Assembly: GCF_026239555.1 (NCBI RefSeq)
Contig: NZ_JAPIVP010000002.1
Location: forward strand, 372,001-436,000
Source of the DNA: Pedobacter sp. PF22-3
GTDB lineage: Bacteria; Bacteroidota; Bacteroidia; Sphingobacteriales; Sphingobacteriaceae
Direction of reading: 5' to 3'
Length of the DNA stretch: 64,000 nucleotides
A model generated the notes under the pieces. That model was not told the origin of the DNA and made no database searches. It saw only the letters and a program-made list of their open reading frames with translations. A program made the position numbers and the translations under genes. Shown here in pieces: positions 45,486 through 54,020 of the stretch (positions within the stretch are counted from its first letter, which is position 1; each line of letters begins with the position of its first letter).

Positions 45486-46070
45486 ATGAATTTACAATCA
45501 TATAATGATCAGGACCTGGTAAAGGTATATATTGCCGGGAACGAGAATGGATTGCAGGAACTTTTAAGAAGACATAAAAGTAAAATTTATACCTCGATCT
45601 ACTTATTGGTTAAAGACCAATATCTGGCTGAGGATATATTTCAGGATGCTTTTATCAAAGTGATCAATACCCTGCGATCGGGAAGGTATAACGAAGAAGG
45701 TAAATTTTTACCTTGGGTAATGCGTATTGCGCATAACCTGGTTATCGATTATTTCAGAAGAGAAAAAAGAACACCCATCATCACTAGTGCTGATGGAATG
45801 GATGTATTCAATACGCTACACTTTTATGATGAGAGCGCAGAAGATAAAATGCTTCGCGATCAGACACATAAAGATTTAAAAGCGATGATTCATTTATTGC
45901 CTGATGAGCAGAAAGAAGTGCTCCTGATGCGCCATTACGCTGATTTAAGTTTCAAAGAGATAGCAGATTTAACCGATGTAAGCATTAATACCGCCCTGGG
46001 CCGTATGCGTTATGCTTTGAGTAATTTACGTAAAATGCTTAAAACAAAAGAGATGACCTACAAAGGGTAG
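45486..46070 (+). CDS. ECF-type RNA polymerase sigma factor
   Basis: The product has 194 residues. Region 2: LVKVYIAGNENGLQELLRRH, QYLAEDIFQDAFIKVINTL and LPWVMRIAHNLVIDYFRREK. Region 4: LLPDEQKEVLLMRHYADLSF then KEIADLTDVSINTALGRMRY. No transmembrane anti-sigma gene follows; instead a 64-residue soluble protein is encoded 89 bp downstream. The upstream region lacks a clear TAnnTTTG box, so it may be autoregulated. Confidence 0.93.
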   Translation: MNLQSYNDQDLVKVYIAGNENGLQELLRRHKSKIYTSIYLLVKDQYLAEDIFQDAFIKVINTLRSGRYNEEGKFLPWVMRIAHNLVIDYFRREKRTPIITSADGMDVFNTLHFYDESAEDKMLRDQTHKDLKAMIHLLPDEQKEVLLMRHYADLSFKEIADLTDVSINTALGRMRYALSNLRKMLKTKEMTYKG

Positions 46071-46159
46071 TAAAAATGTTACATATTTTTTTTGAGGGTT
46101 TGAAATAAAGCATCTGAACTATCGTTAAGTTTATAAAACTTATCACATTTAGTTTGCTT

Positions 46160-46354
46160 ATGACAAAAACCTCTACATCACAAAACAATGTAAATTTACC
46201 TACACCCAACATGTTTCAGCCTAGAACTGATATTGAATCAGATGCAGAAATCGACTTATTTTACGATCAAATAAAAGGTAAGTTGGATAGACTGGCTAAA
46301 GATCCTCAAGATGAAACCATCAACAAGATTTTAGCTTACAGCAGGTCATTATAA
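46160..46354 (+). CDS. Small soluble partner protein of the sigma factor (unknown function)
   Basis: The product has 64 residues from ATG 46160 (a TTG six bases upstream also fits). The N-terminal third is polar (TSTSQNNVNLPTPNMFQPR); the rest is an acidic helix-forming region ESDAEIDLFYDQIKGKLDRL then ending INKILAYSRSL. It has no membrane helix and no cysteines. Position between the sigma factor and a strong terminator suggests cotranscription; a role as a regulator of the sigma factor is an inference only. Confidence 0.6.
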   Translation: MTKTSTSQNNVNLPTPNMFQPRTDIESDAEIDLFYDQIKGKLDRLAKDPQDETINKILAYSRSL

Positions 46355-46367
46355 AATTTATACTTGT

Positions 46368-46405
46368 AAAAAGGTTGTTCCACAGGGTGGAACAACCTTT
46401 TTTTT
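46368..46405 (+). terminator. Rho-independent terminator of the sigma-factor operon
   Basis: AAAAGGTTGTTCCA/TGGAACAACCTTTT stem, short loop, run of T. Confidence 0.9.
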
Positions 46406-46768
46406 GTATGGAAAATGGAAGAGGTAAGAAGGGTGATGGTTCATTAGTTCATTCGTCATTGGTTCATTATTCACCGGCAAACTGTAAACTGGCTGGGTTA
46501 TCCGTTAATAGTTAGTTGGCGAACGGCCTAACCGATAGGGGTATAAACTATTTGGCCATCAACCATGAACCATCTGGCTATAAGCCCTCAACAATGCAAC
46601 CATGAAGCGATCTAGTAATGAACTATTGTCTATCAACCATCCTATCACCGCTTAGCCCCCCTCATCCATCCCACATCTTCCATCCTCCTATAAATGGCCC
46701 AATTTTTACAATATCCTACCATAAAAAGCCATACCTTTGCATAGTGTAATTTTAACACTAAGGACACT
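46406..46768. repeat. Gap filled with heptamer-phased repeats, then the MFS promoter
   Basis: 46408-46433: GGAAAATGGAAGAGG, the exact inverse of a word at 52094-52112. 46438-46475: GTTCATTAGTTCATTCGTCA then TTGGTTCATTATTCACC, a TCATTGG-type run. 46555-46610: CCATCAACCATGAACCATC and similar. 46661-46689: CATCCATCCCACATCTTCC, a TTCCATC-type run. No gene. Confidence 0.65.
46732..46760 (+). promoter_or_regulatory. MFS promoter box with an inverted repeat at the start site
   Basis: TACCTTTG (46732-46739) fits TAnnTTTG. TAGTGT-N7-ACACTA (46742-46760) sits just downstream, over the predicted transcription start and 9 bp before the ATG, as a repressor operator would. Confidence 0.5.
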
Positions 46769-47953
46769 ATGAACAAGAACTTACTTCCACTTACTTTAGG
46801 AGGCTTAGGCATTGGTATAACTGAATTTGTAATGATGGGCCTGCTGCCCGATATCTCAAAAGGTCTAGCAGTAACCATTCCACAAGCCGGGCATTTAATC
46901 TCCGCTTATGCATTAGGTGTAGTAATCGGTGCACCTTTATTAATCATGATTGCAGGTAAATATCCACCAAAAATGATATTGATCGCTTTGATGATTATGT
47001 TTACCGTTTTTAATGCTTTCTCTGCTTTTGCCCCAACTTTTAATACTTTATTTATCGCCAGGTTGCTTTCGGGTTTACCTCACGGTGCATTTTTCGGTGT
47101 AGGCTCGGTAGTAGCCAGCAGAATTGCAGAAAAAGGGAAAGCCGCACAGGCAGTATCATTAATGTTTATGGGTTTAACGATTGCCAATATTGTAGGCGTA
47201 CCATTGGGTACCTATATTGGACACAATTTCTCCTGGCGCATATCTTTTGCCGTGGTGGTATTTGTAGGTTTGGTAACCTTATTAAGTTTAAAATTATGGT
47301 TACCCGCTTTAGAAGCGACAAAAAACCGCGATTTAAAAGCAGAATTAAGTTTCTTCAAAAAAAGAGAAGCATGGATCATCATTTTCATGATCTCTATCGG
47401 AACAGGCGGGTTATTTACCTGGTACAGTTACATTGCACCATTAATGACAGAAGTTGCAGGCTTTTCGTCCAATGCTGTAACTTATATATTAATGCTGGCG
47501 GGTTTGGGCATGATGTTCGGGAATTACATTGGTGGACGTTTGGCCGATAAATTTTCTCCAGCCAAAGCATCTGCAGCTTTACTGCTCACTATGGTGGTTA
47601 CCCTAACCATTGTACACTTTGTATCTGCAAGTCAGCCATTGGCTTTAATTATGACTTTTATTACCGGTGCGGTCGCTTTCTCATTGGCGGCCCCTATCCA
47701 GATGCTGATGATCCAGAGTGCCAAAGGCTCCGAAATGTTGGCAGCTTCGGCAAGTCAGGCGAGTTTTAATATTGGTAATGCTTTAGGCGCATTCTTTGGC
47801 GGACTTCCGTTAGTGTATGGCTACGATTATACCTCGCCAGCCTATGTTGGTGCTGCGATGGCTTTGGTTGGTGCGTTTTTTGCCTTCTGGCTGATTAAGA
47901 GTAATCAAGGTGCAACCGAAGAAGTTAAAGTACCAGTAACATCTTTTCACTAA
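46769..47953 (+). CDS. MFS transporter, DHA1 drug/sugar efflux type
   Basis: The product has 394 residues with twelve predicted helices. LGGLGIGITEFVMMGLLPDI at the N-terminus and ARLLSGLPHGAFFGVGSVVA (motif C-like region) are typical for AraJ/YdhP-type DHA1 antiporters. GGRLADKFSP is the loop 8-9 motif A copy. It probably exports drugs, sugars or arabinose-like compounds with proton exchange. The operator-like dyad at its promoter suggests a dedicated repressor elsewhere. Confidence 0.9.
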   Translation: MNKNLLPLTLGGLGIGITEFVMMGLLPDISKGLAVTIPQAGHLISAYALGVVIGAPLLIMIAGKYPPKMILIALMIMFTVFNAFSAFAPTFNTLFIARLLSGLPHGAFFGVGSVVASRIAEKGKAAQAVSLMFMGLTIANIVGVPLGTYIGHNFSWRISFAVVVFVGLVTLLSLKLWLPALEATKNRDLKAELSFFKKREAWIIIFMISIGTGGLFTWYSYIAPLMTEVAGFSSNAVTYILMLAGLGMMFGNYIGGRLADKFSPAKASAALLLTMVVTLTIVHFVSASQPLALIMTFITGAVAFSLAAPIQMLMIQSAKGSEMLAASASQASFNIGNALGAFFGGLPLVYGYDYTSPAYVGAAMALVGAFFAFWLIKSNQGATEEVKVPVTSFH

Positions 47954-48649
47954 AAATATTCGTCATTGCGAACGAAGCAGCGCTTTGTGATGGGATGAGG
48001 CTGTAATCATAAATTGTAATTCACTTTGAATTTGTCACGTTGAGCTCAGCGTGTACCGAGCTTGACGAAGTATCGAAACGCCTTGTAAGACATTTAAAAA
48101 AAATCCTTCGACAAGCTACCATTGACGTTATTTCATAAAAAACTATTAATCAACAGGTTGATCGCTTCTGTATTTCCATCAAGCTAGGCCATAGCAGTGT
48201 ATCCCCGTTATACTTAAATCCGGCCTAACAAATTTTTCGGGCTGCACTGTTCTGGCCTCACAACTGGCTTCAAAAGAAAAATTTTCAGCCGGCAGTTTTT
48301 GTTTCTTTTTGATGCCAAAAAGAAAGAGCCCTTCGGCGGCGGCGAGCCGAGGCAAGACCGTGCCCTGGAACAAGAGAAGAAAATTATACGTCACCCATAT
48401 TGATTTTAACAATTAATTAACCCTCAGGATGACAATTCTATATTATGAGGCAGCCTCTTTTTTTGAGAAAATGAAAGTAGATGTAAGCAAAAATAGTCAG
48501 CCCTGCTGTACACTTATCCCGATGGAAATCGGGACCGTTTCCATCAGGTTTATTATCAAGGCTCTGTGCCGTTAATTAAAAGACCTGCGCGGTGATTTCT
48601 GAATAAGAAAATCCAAACCATTCTCTCATTTAAAACTCAATTATTTCAC
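47954..48649. other. Repeat-rich gap after the MFS gene
   Basis: TTCGTCATTGCGAACGAAGC at 47959-47978 is a half of the palindromic element. TTGTCACGTTGAGCTCAGCG (48028) and CCTTCGACAAGCTACCATTG (48104) are inverted partners of the type that ends the 424-bp repeats. ATCCCGATGGAAATCGGGA near 48514-48532 is a small dyad. A 77-codon minus frame at 48179-48412 lacks protein character. No gene is called. Confidence 0.5.
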
Positions 48650-49714
48650 TCATTCAAAACGCTGCCTCCCCATTCTCTTCAACAGCTTTAAATGAGATTT
48701 TATCCCTCCAGAATAACTGGTGCAATTAGGCTTTATTCCACTTTCGTTTAACATTTCATATAATATCTTACTGATCTGCGGATAATACACGTGATGATAA
48801 TGCGGAAATAAATGATGGGCAATGTGGTTATTAAAACCGCCTAAAATAAAGTTTGCCGTTTTACTGAAAGGATGCATGTCGTTTGAACTCCTGATCTGGT
48901 TCATTAACCAGGAGGCATTAATATAACCTTGCGCATCAGCTTTCGGATATTGTGTTTCCTCTACATGGTGGGTCATAAAAAAGGTAAACAACAAGAATAA
49001 CGACTGGCTTAAATGCATCATTAAAAAACCAGTTAGCACCACATACCAGGGCTGGATCGCAAATATTATAGGCAAAACAAATAACAAACTGATATAGATA
49101 AATTTTTGGAACACAAACGACAGGTAATACCTAATGTTCTTTTTAGCGCCATAACCATCGTCACTAAATAGAATCACAAAATCTTTAATAAAAATCCAGA
49201 ACAGCGAATAGGTTGTATAAGCTAATGGTGCATACAGGTGTTGGTACGCATGAAACCAATAATGTTTGCTACCCGGCACCACGCGGATCAATTTCGATAT
49301 TTTAAGGTCAGAATCGTAATCTTCTACATTTGGCGCATAATGATGAGAATTAACATGGCGCAATTTCCAAGCCTCAGCATGCGCCCCAACCAATGTATAA
49401 ATAGCTACAAAGCAAATGTGGTTAAGTCGCTTGTTTTTAAAGATGGTATTGTGCGAAAAGTCGTGTGAAAAGTTAAAAGCAAAGAGCAGCGAGATAAAAC
49501 CATAGATCACAAAACAGCCCACAAAACCAATCGGGTTAGCGATATGGTACAAAGCTAAATAGGTCAACAAGGTGAGCAAGAAATACACCACGAATTTAAG
49601 TACGATGATCCGCATAAATGCAGATTTATCAGCTACCACTTCTTCGCTAACGCGTTTGTATATCGCTTTTAGCAACTGACTATCAGCCGCCACATGAATA
49701 TGTTTATCCTTCAT
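48650..49714 (-). CDS. Membrane fatty acid desaturase (second of a pair)
   Basis: The product has 354 residues. Three histidine boxes for a di-iron centre: NFSHDFSHN (about 106), RHVNSHHYAPN (about 141) and NNHIAHHLFPHYHH (about 299). Long hydrophobic pairs near 45-90 and 200-245 fit a four-helix inner-membrane protein. No cytochrome b5 domain. It overlaps the upstream desaturase gene by 11 bp. The two differ from each other, so they may introduce double bonds at different positions or act on different substrates. Regiochemistry cannot be read from sequence. Confidence 0.88.
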   Translation of the reverse strand: MKDKHIHVAADSQLLKAIYKRVSEEVVADKSAFMRIIVLKFVVYFLLTLLTYLALYHIANPIGFVGCFVIYGFISLLFAFNFSHDFSHNTIFKNKRLNHICFVAIYTLVGAHAEAWKLRHVNSHHYAPNVEDYDSDLKISKLIRVVPGSKHYWFHAYQHLYAPLAYTTYSLFWIFIKDFVILFSDDGYGAKKNIRYYLSFVFQKFIYISLLFVLPIIFAIQPWYVVLTGFLMMHLSQSLFLLFTFFMTHHVEETQYPKADAQGYINASWLMNQIRSSNDMHPFSKTANFILGGFNNHIAHHLFPHYHHVYYPQISKILYEMLNESGIKPNCTSYSGGIKSHLKLLKRMGRQRFE

Positions 49715-50801
49715 ATCGCATCGGGATTAAGTGTTCACTTTTACCCATCATTTTCAAAAACCTGAAATGAGAGGCCAGCGATTCGCCATAAGACATTTCC
49801 ATATAAGTAAGCCTGTGTTTTTTAGCCAGCGCTTTAAAAATTGGAATAATCTCAAGGTAGTGTACATGGCACACGTTAGGAAGCAGGTGGTGTACCGCAT
49901 GTGCATTAAAACCGCCAAGTGTCCAGTTTAAAAATCTGCTTTCAGCATGATAATCTATTGAGGTAAGCAATTGTAGCTTTGGCCAGCTCATATTCAATTT
50001 ATGATCCTGATCAGGCACCGGGTGAGCTACATAATCCGATAAATGTGCCACGCCTAATACAGCCACAAACAATAGCGAAATGATAAAATGATTTAACAAA
50101 AAAGCCAGTAAAACCGTCTGCCAGCCGAAAGGCAACAGATAAACAGGCAAAATGATCATATAACCGATATATAAGAGTTTATATATCACCAGCTTTACAG
50201 CTTCAGTTCGGGGAATCTTCACTTTAATGGTGCGGCTCGATAAATTGAACAGCATCAATATTTCCCTGAAAAAGAACCAGTTAATGGAATAGAACAGGTA
50301 AAGAAACGGTGCGTAAATAAACTGATACCGATGGAACCATAACAAAGGCTGAGACTCAGTCATCCTGAATAATGGATTATTCAACACATCGATATCACTG
50401 CCTTCTATATTGGTATATAAATGGTGTGATTCGTTATGGTTTTTGCCCCATACATAGGCGTTGTTCCCTTGTAGGTTAAAACTCAGCGAAAACAGTATCC
50501 GGTTCCAGAATTTACTCTTTACTGCTACACCATGGGCCGCATCATGCGAAACATTAAAAGCAGTTAACAAAACAGAAAGTCCCATCAGCAGGTAAAAAGC
50601 ATAAAATGCAAATACCGAATGACTGGTAATCATTAAGGTATAAAACAGGATGTCTAAACCGAAGTAAAAGAAAATCTTGAAAAACATTTTTGTGTTCCCG
50701 GTTTTCTTCAACCCATTATTAATAAAATACTGTTCGATCTGCTCATTCAATTCTTTATAGAATTCGGAGCCTTCATCTTTTATAAATCTTAATTTGTTCA
50801 T
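49704..50801 (-). CDS. Membrane fatty acid desaturase (first of a pair)
   Basis: The product has 365 residues. Histidine boxes: NVSHDAAHG (about 86), KNHNESHHLYTN (about 122) and FNAHAVHHLLPNVCHVHY (about 305). Hydrophobic segments near 45-85, 155-185 and 205-245. The third box is H-x2-HH, not the Q-x2-HH of typical front-end desaturases. It uses O2 and an external electron donor on membrane lipid acyl chains, probably for fluidity control. First gene of an operon with the second desaturase, divergent from an HTH regulator 205 bp away. Confidence 0.88.
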   Translation of the reverse strand: MNKLRFIKDEGSEFYKELNEQIEQYFINNGLKKTGNTKMFFKIFFYFGLDILFYTLMITSHSVFAFYAFYLLMGLSVLLTAFNVSHDAAHGVAVKSKFWNRILFSLSFNLQGNNAYVWGKNHNESHHLYTNIEGSDIDVLNNPLFRMTESQPLLWFHRYQFIYAPFLYLFYSINWFFFREILMLFNLSSRTIKVKIPRTEAVKLVIYKLLYIGYMIILPVYLLPFGWQTVLLAFLLNHFIISLLFVAVLGVAHLSDYVAHPVPDQDHKLNMSWPKLQLLTSIDYHAESRFLNWTLGGFNAHAVHHLLPNVCHVHYLEIIPIFKALAKKHRLTYMEMSYGESLASHFRFLKMMGKSEHLIPMRYEG

Positions 50802-50824
50802 AACAGTGCGTTTTAATTGCTAAC

Positions 50825-50856
50825 CAAATCTAAGGCATATAACAAACCGAAATAAA
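50825..50856 (-). promoter_or_regulatory. Promoter of the desaturase operon
   Basis: Minus-strand TAGATTTG (50832-50825) with TTTA (50856-50853) exactly 20 bases upstream; the ATG follows 24 bases after the box. Confidence 0.55.
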
Positions 50857-51006
50857 TCTTAAAGATTACAATAACATCAATAATTATTGTTTAAAGAAAA
50901 TAAACAACACATATAAAGTTTATAAATTATATTTTTCAATTTAATCTTTTACAATAATCCATTTGATTATTAAAAAATAGTATATTTAATTAAAAAATTA
51001 ATCTTT

Positions 51007-51996
51007 ATGGATAATCAGCAAGCACTATTTTTTCAAGCAATTAAAGCTGCGTTGCCTGAATACCAGAACCTGGCATTGAGTGTAGCCGAAGAGTTAGGGA
51101 TAAGTACCAATGAGGCCTATAAGAAAATCAGGGGCGACAGCAACCTTACCTTTCAACAGATCATCAAACTTTCCGACTGTTTCGATGTTCCTTTTCTATA
51201 CAGCCCGAAACAATCTTTGTCGGTTACTTTTAGCTATTTAAGTGTAAACGAAGATCTGGATATGGTAAATTACCTGCGCAATCTCCTGGAGAACATTAAA
51301 GCCATTAAAAAAAGTAAGGAAAAACACATTACCATTACCACAGACGATATTCCCTTATTTCATTTTTTCAAGTACCCGGAACTCACCAGCTTTAAACTTT
51401 TCTTTTGGGCAAATAGCACCAATAACACCGGAATACCTTTTAGTTCGTCCTATATATCCGACGAAATTATCAAAATTTCGCAGGAGTTACATGCCACTTA
51501 TCTTGAAATACCAAGTACCGAAATATGGTCTAAAGATACGGTAATCGGCACGCTCGAACAGATCAGGTATGCATTCGAAGCTGGTCATCTTACCGATACT
51601 GAACTGGCTGTAAAAATTGTAGAACAGGTAAGGTATTGCCTAACCGATATGAATATGTATGCCATTAGCAGCAAAAAAACCATCGACCCCGACCATACCT
51701 TTAATTGGTATAGTTGTGATGTACTGGGGAGCATTGCTTACCTGGTTGATTTTAAAGACCGCATGACCTGCTACAATAGATTTAATACTTTTAATTATTT
51801 AAGAACCGAAGACCAGGCCTACTGCAAACAAACCAAACAATGGATGCAGGGCCTGATTATGAAATCTGTTTCTTTCAGCGGCCAGGGAGAAAAACACCGC
51901 AATAAGTATCTGTATAATGCCTTTGCTGAATGTGATAAGTTGCTGAGGGAAATAGATCAGTCTGGGGTTGGGCGTTTAGGTTTTAGAGTGGATTAA
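51007..51996 (+). CDS. HTH transcriptional regulator divergent from the desaturases
   Basis: The product has 329 residues. The N-terminal ~70 residues form a helix-turn-helix of BetR/XRE type (NLALSVAEELGISTNEAYKK and LTFQQIIKLSDCFDVPF). The rest has no recognised domain but is helical, with IIKISQELHATYLEIPSTEI, IGTLEQIRYAFEAGHLTD and DHTFNWYSCDVLGSIAYLVD. Similar architectures in Bacteroidota are uncharacterised. Divergence across a 205-bp AT-rich spacer suggests it controls the desaturase operon, possibly in answer to membrane state or temperature; this is an inference. Confidence 0.7.
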   Translation: MDNQQALFFQAIKAALPEYQNLALSVAEELGISTNEAYKKIRGDSNLTFQQIIKLSDCFDVPFLYSPKQSLSVTFSYLSVNEDLDMVNYLRNLLENIKAIKKSKEKHITITTDDIPLFHFFKYPELTSFKLFFWANSTNNTGIPFSSSYISDEIIKISQELHATYLEIPSTEIWSKDTVIGTLEQIRYAFEAGHLTDTELAVKIVEQVRYCLTDMNMYAISSKKTIDPDHTFNWYSCDVLGSIAYLVDFKDRMTCYNRFNTFNYLRTEDQAYCKQTKQWMQGLIMKSVSFSGQGEKHRNKYLYNAFAECDKLLREIDQSGVGRLGFRVD

Positions 51997-52040
51997 CCGA
52001 ATAACTCGCCTTTGCTGCAGATTCGGGACACCCAGTCTCA

Positions 52041-52118
52041 GTTAACCGATTTAGACAATTAACCGATTAAACTATTAATCATCACGCCTTTTCCCTCTTC
52101 CATTTTCCATCTTTCCCC
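52041..52118. repeat. Two heptamer-like repeat runs upstream of nth
   Basis: 52041-52079: GTTAACCGATTTAGACAATT then AACCGATTAAACTATTAA, matched by TTAACCGATTTAAACAATC at 56790-56808. 52087-52118: TTCCCTCTTCCATTTTCCAT then CTTTCCCC, phased in sevens, the inverse of 46408-46427. Confidence 0.65.
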
Positions 52119-52126
52119 TATATTTG
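52119..52126 (+). promoter_or_regulatory. TATATTTG promoter box abutting the nth start codon
   Basis: The perfect TAnnTTTG box ends three bases before ATG 52130, the same geometry as at the GH2 gene, so the mRNA may be leaderless. No -33 element is obvious. Confidence 0.4.
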
Positions 52127-52129
52127 CAC

Positions 52130-52795
52130 ATGCTTAAAAAAGAACGCTACAAACTTTTTGTAGAACATTTTTCGGCCAAGCAGCCTGATGCAGAAACCGA
52201 GTTACATTATAATAACCCTTACCAGCTTTTAGTGGCCGTAATCCTTTCGGCACAATGTACCGACAAAAGGGTGAATATGGTAACGCCAGCACTTTTTCAA
52301 CGCTTTCCTAATGCCAGGGCTTTGGCGGAGGCTACTCCTGATATTGTTTTTGATTATATCAGAAGCATCAGTTATCCTAACAACAAAGCAAAACACCTGG
52401 TGGGCATGGCCAATATCCTGCTGAACGAATTTAACGATGTAGTACCTTCTGAAATTGATGACTTACAGAAAATGCCCGGTGTTGGGCGCAAAACAGCCAA
52501 TGTAATTGCATCGGTAATTTACAATGCACCGGCAATGGCCGTTGATACCCACGTTTTCCGTGTGGCCAACCGCTTAGGTTTAACTAATGGCAAAACGCCA
52601 TTGGCAGTGGAAAAAGATCTGGTTAAAAACCTGCCAGAACACGACATCCACATTGCTCACCACTGGCTTATCCTGCACGGACGTTATGTTTGTGTAGCCA
52701 GAAACCCCAAATGTGATGTTTGCGAGATTACCTACATGTGCAGGTATTTTGAACGCTTAACCGCCCAAAACGAAAGAGATAAATTAAAGGCTTAA
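52130..52795 (+). CDS. nth: Endonuclease III (DNA glycosylase/AP lyase)
   Basis: The product has 221 residues from ATG 52130; a TTG six bases earlier falls in the promoter box. HhH motif LQKMPGVGRKTANVIAS carries the catalytic Lys, and AVDTHVFRVANRLGL the catalytic Asp. The C-terminal 4Fe-4S ligands are C-x6-C-x2-C-x5-C (CVARNPKCDVCEITYMC). It removes oxidised pyrimidines and nicks AP sites in base excision repair. It lies 134 bp upstream of recA on the same strand, separated by the recA regulatory region. Confidence 0.97.
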   Translation: MLKKERYKLFVEHFSAKQPDAETELHYNNPYQLLVAVILSAQCTDKRVNMVTPALFQRFPNARALAEATPDIVFDYIRSISYPNNKAKHLVGMANILLNEFNDVVPSEIDDLQKMPGVGRKTANVIASVIYNAPAMAVDTHVFRVANRLGLTNGKTPLAVEKDLVKNLPEHDIHIAHHWLILHGRYVCVARNPKCDVCEITYMCRYFERLTAQNERDKLKA

Positions 52796-52821
52796 AAAAT
52801 ATTTTCACTTTACTATTGACA

Positions 52822-52890
52822 TTAGCTAAAAAACTTTTAACTTAGCTAAATATTTTAGCATTATAAATATCAACATTTGAGCATATTAGC
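52822..52890 (+). promoter_or_regulatory. recA control region with repeated TTAGC motifs (candidate SOS operators)
   Basis: TTAGCTAA occurs at 52822-52829 and 52842-52849; further TTAGC at 52855-52859 and 52886-52890. GCTAAA-tat-TTTAGC (52845-52859) is a perfect 6-bp inverted repeat, arranged as TTAGCTAA-N4-TTTAGC exactly as at 24455-24472 by the S24 repressor. AACATTTG (52872-52879) and TATATTTA (52902-52909) are imperfect promoter boxes nearby. Confidence 0.6.
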
Positions 52891-52929
52891 CGATAATCAA
52901 TTATATTTACGCAATCAATGAAAAAAGAA

Positions 52930-53943
52930 ATGAGCACTGCAAATCCAGATAAATTAAAAGCCCTACAACTTACTTTAGATAAACTAGAGAAATCATACGG
53001 TAAAGGTACCATCATGAAACTTGGTGATACTGCCATTGAACCAATAGATTTTATTTCTACCGGATCAATCAGTTTAGATATTGCTTTGGGTATTGGCGGT
53101 ATCCCAAAAGGCCGTGTAATTGAAATCTATGGTCCGGAATCGTCTGGTAAAACAACTTTGGCCACACATATTATTGCCGAAGCACAGAAAAAAGGTGGTA
53201 TTGCAGCTTTTATTGATGCAGAGCATGCCTTTGATCAGTTTTATGCAAAAAAACTAGGTGTAGATACAGATAACCTATTAATCTCTCAACCAGATAACGG
53301 TGAGCAGGCATTAGAAATTGCCGATAACTTAATCCGTTCTGGCGCAATAGATGTAATTGTAATCGACTCTGTTGCGGCATTGGTTCCTAAAAGTGAAATT
53401 GAAGGCGAAATGGGCGACAGTAAAATGGGTTTACATGCCCGTTTAATGAGTCAGGCCTTACGTAAATTAACCGGAACAATTTCTAAAACCGGATGTTGCT
53501 GTATTTTCATTAACCAGTTACGTGATAAAATTGGTGTAATGTTTGGTAACCCTGAAACCACAACTGGTGGTAATGCTTTGAAATTTTATGCATCGGTACG
53601 TTTAGATATCCGTCGTATTTCACAAATCAAAGATTCTGACGAAGTTTCCGGTAACCGTGTTAAAGTAAAAATTGTTAAAAATAAAGTGGCTCCGCCTTTC
53701 CGTATCGCAGAATTTGACGTGATGTTTGGTGAAGGTATTTCTAAAAACGGTGAGATTATCGACTTAGGTGTTGATTTTGGTATCATCAAAAAAGCAGGTT
53801 CATGGTTCTCTTACGGAGATACCAAGCTGGGCCAGGGTAGAGATGCTGTAAAACAATTGTTAAGCGACAATCCTGAACTTGCAGAAGAACTGGAAACTAA
53901 GATTAAAGCAGAAGTAACCGGCGAGCATCTGGCAGAAAAATAA
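52930..53943 (+). CDS. recA: Recombinase A
   Basis: The product has 337 residues. The start [12 protein letters not shown] (52930) is preferred over an ATG 12 bases upstream by similarity to family N-termini. Walker [39 protein letters not shown], loop L2 region [22 protein letters not shown]. RecA drives homologous recombination and, as a filament, triggers self-cleavage of LexA-type repressors. The upstream motif array suggests damage control of this gene. Confidence 0.99.
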   Translation: MSTANPDKLKALQLTLDKLEKSYGKGTIMKLGDTAIEPIDFISTGSISLDIALGIGGIPKGRVIEIYGPESSGKTTLATHIIAEAQKKGGIAAFIDAEHAFDQFYAKKLGVDTDNLLISQPDNGEQALEIADNLIRSGAIDVIVIDSVAALVPKSEIEGEMGDSKMGLHARLMSQALRKLTGTISKTGCCCIFINQLRDKIGVMFGNPETTTGGNALKFYASVRLDIRRISQIKDSDEVSGNRVKVKIVKNKVAPPFRIAEFDVMFGEGISKNGEIIDLGVDFGIIKKAGSWFSYGDTKLGQGRDAVKQLLSDNPELAEELETKIKAEVTGEHLAEK

Positions 53944-53966
53944 GCCTGATCAATTCAGACTGAAGA

Positions 53967-54009
53967 TAAAAAAAGCGTCCTGATTTTAAATCCGGACGCT
54001 TTTCTATTT
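53967..54009. terminator. Bidirectional terminator after recA
   Basis: AAAAGCGTCC/GGACGCTTTT stem with A- and T-runs outside, between convergent genes. Confidence 0.85.
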
Positions 54010-54020
54010 TTAGCATTTGG

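Noticed and set aside
48179..48412. 77-codon minus-strand frame
   Set aside because: Low-complexity, repeat-derived composition with no signal, domain or promoter; inside a repeat-rich gap.
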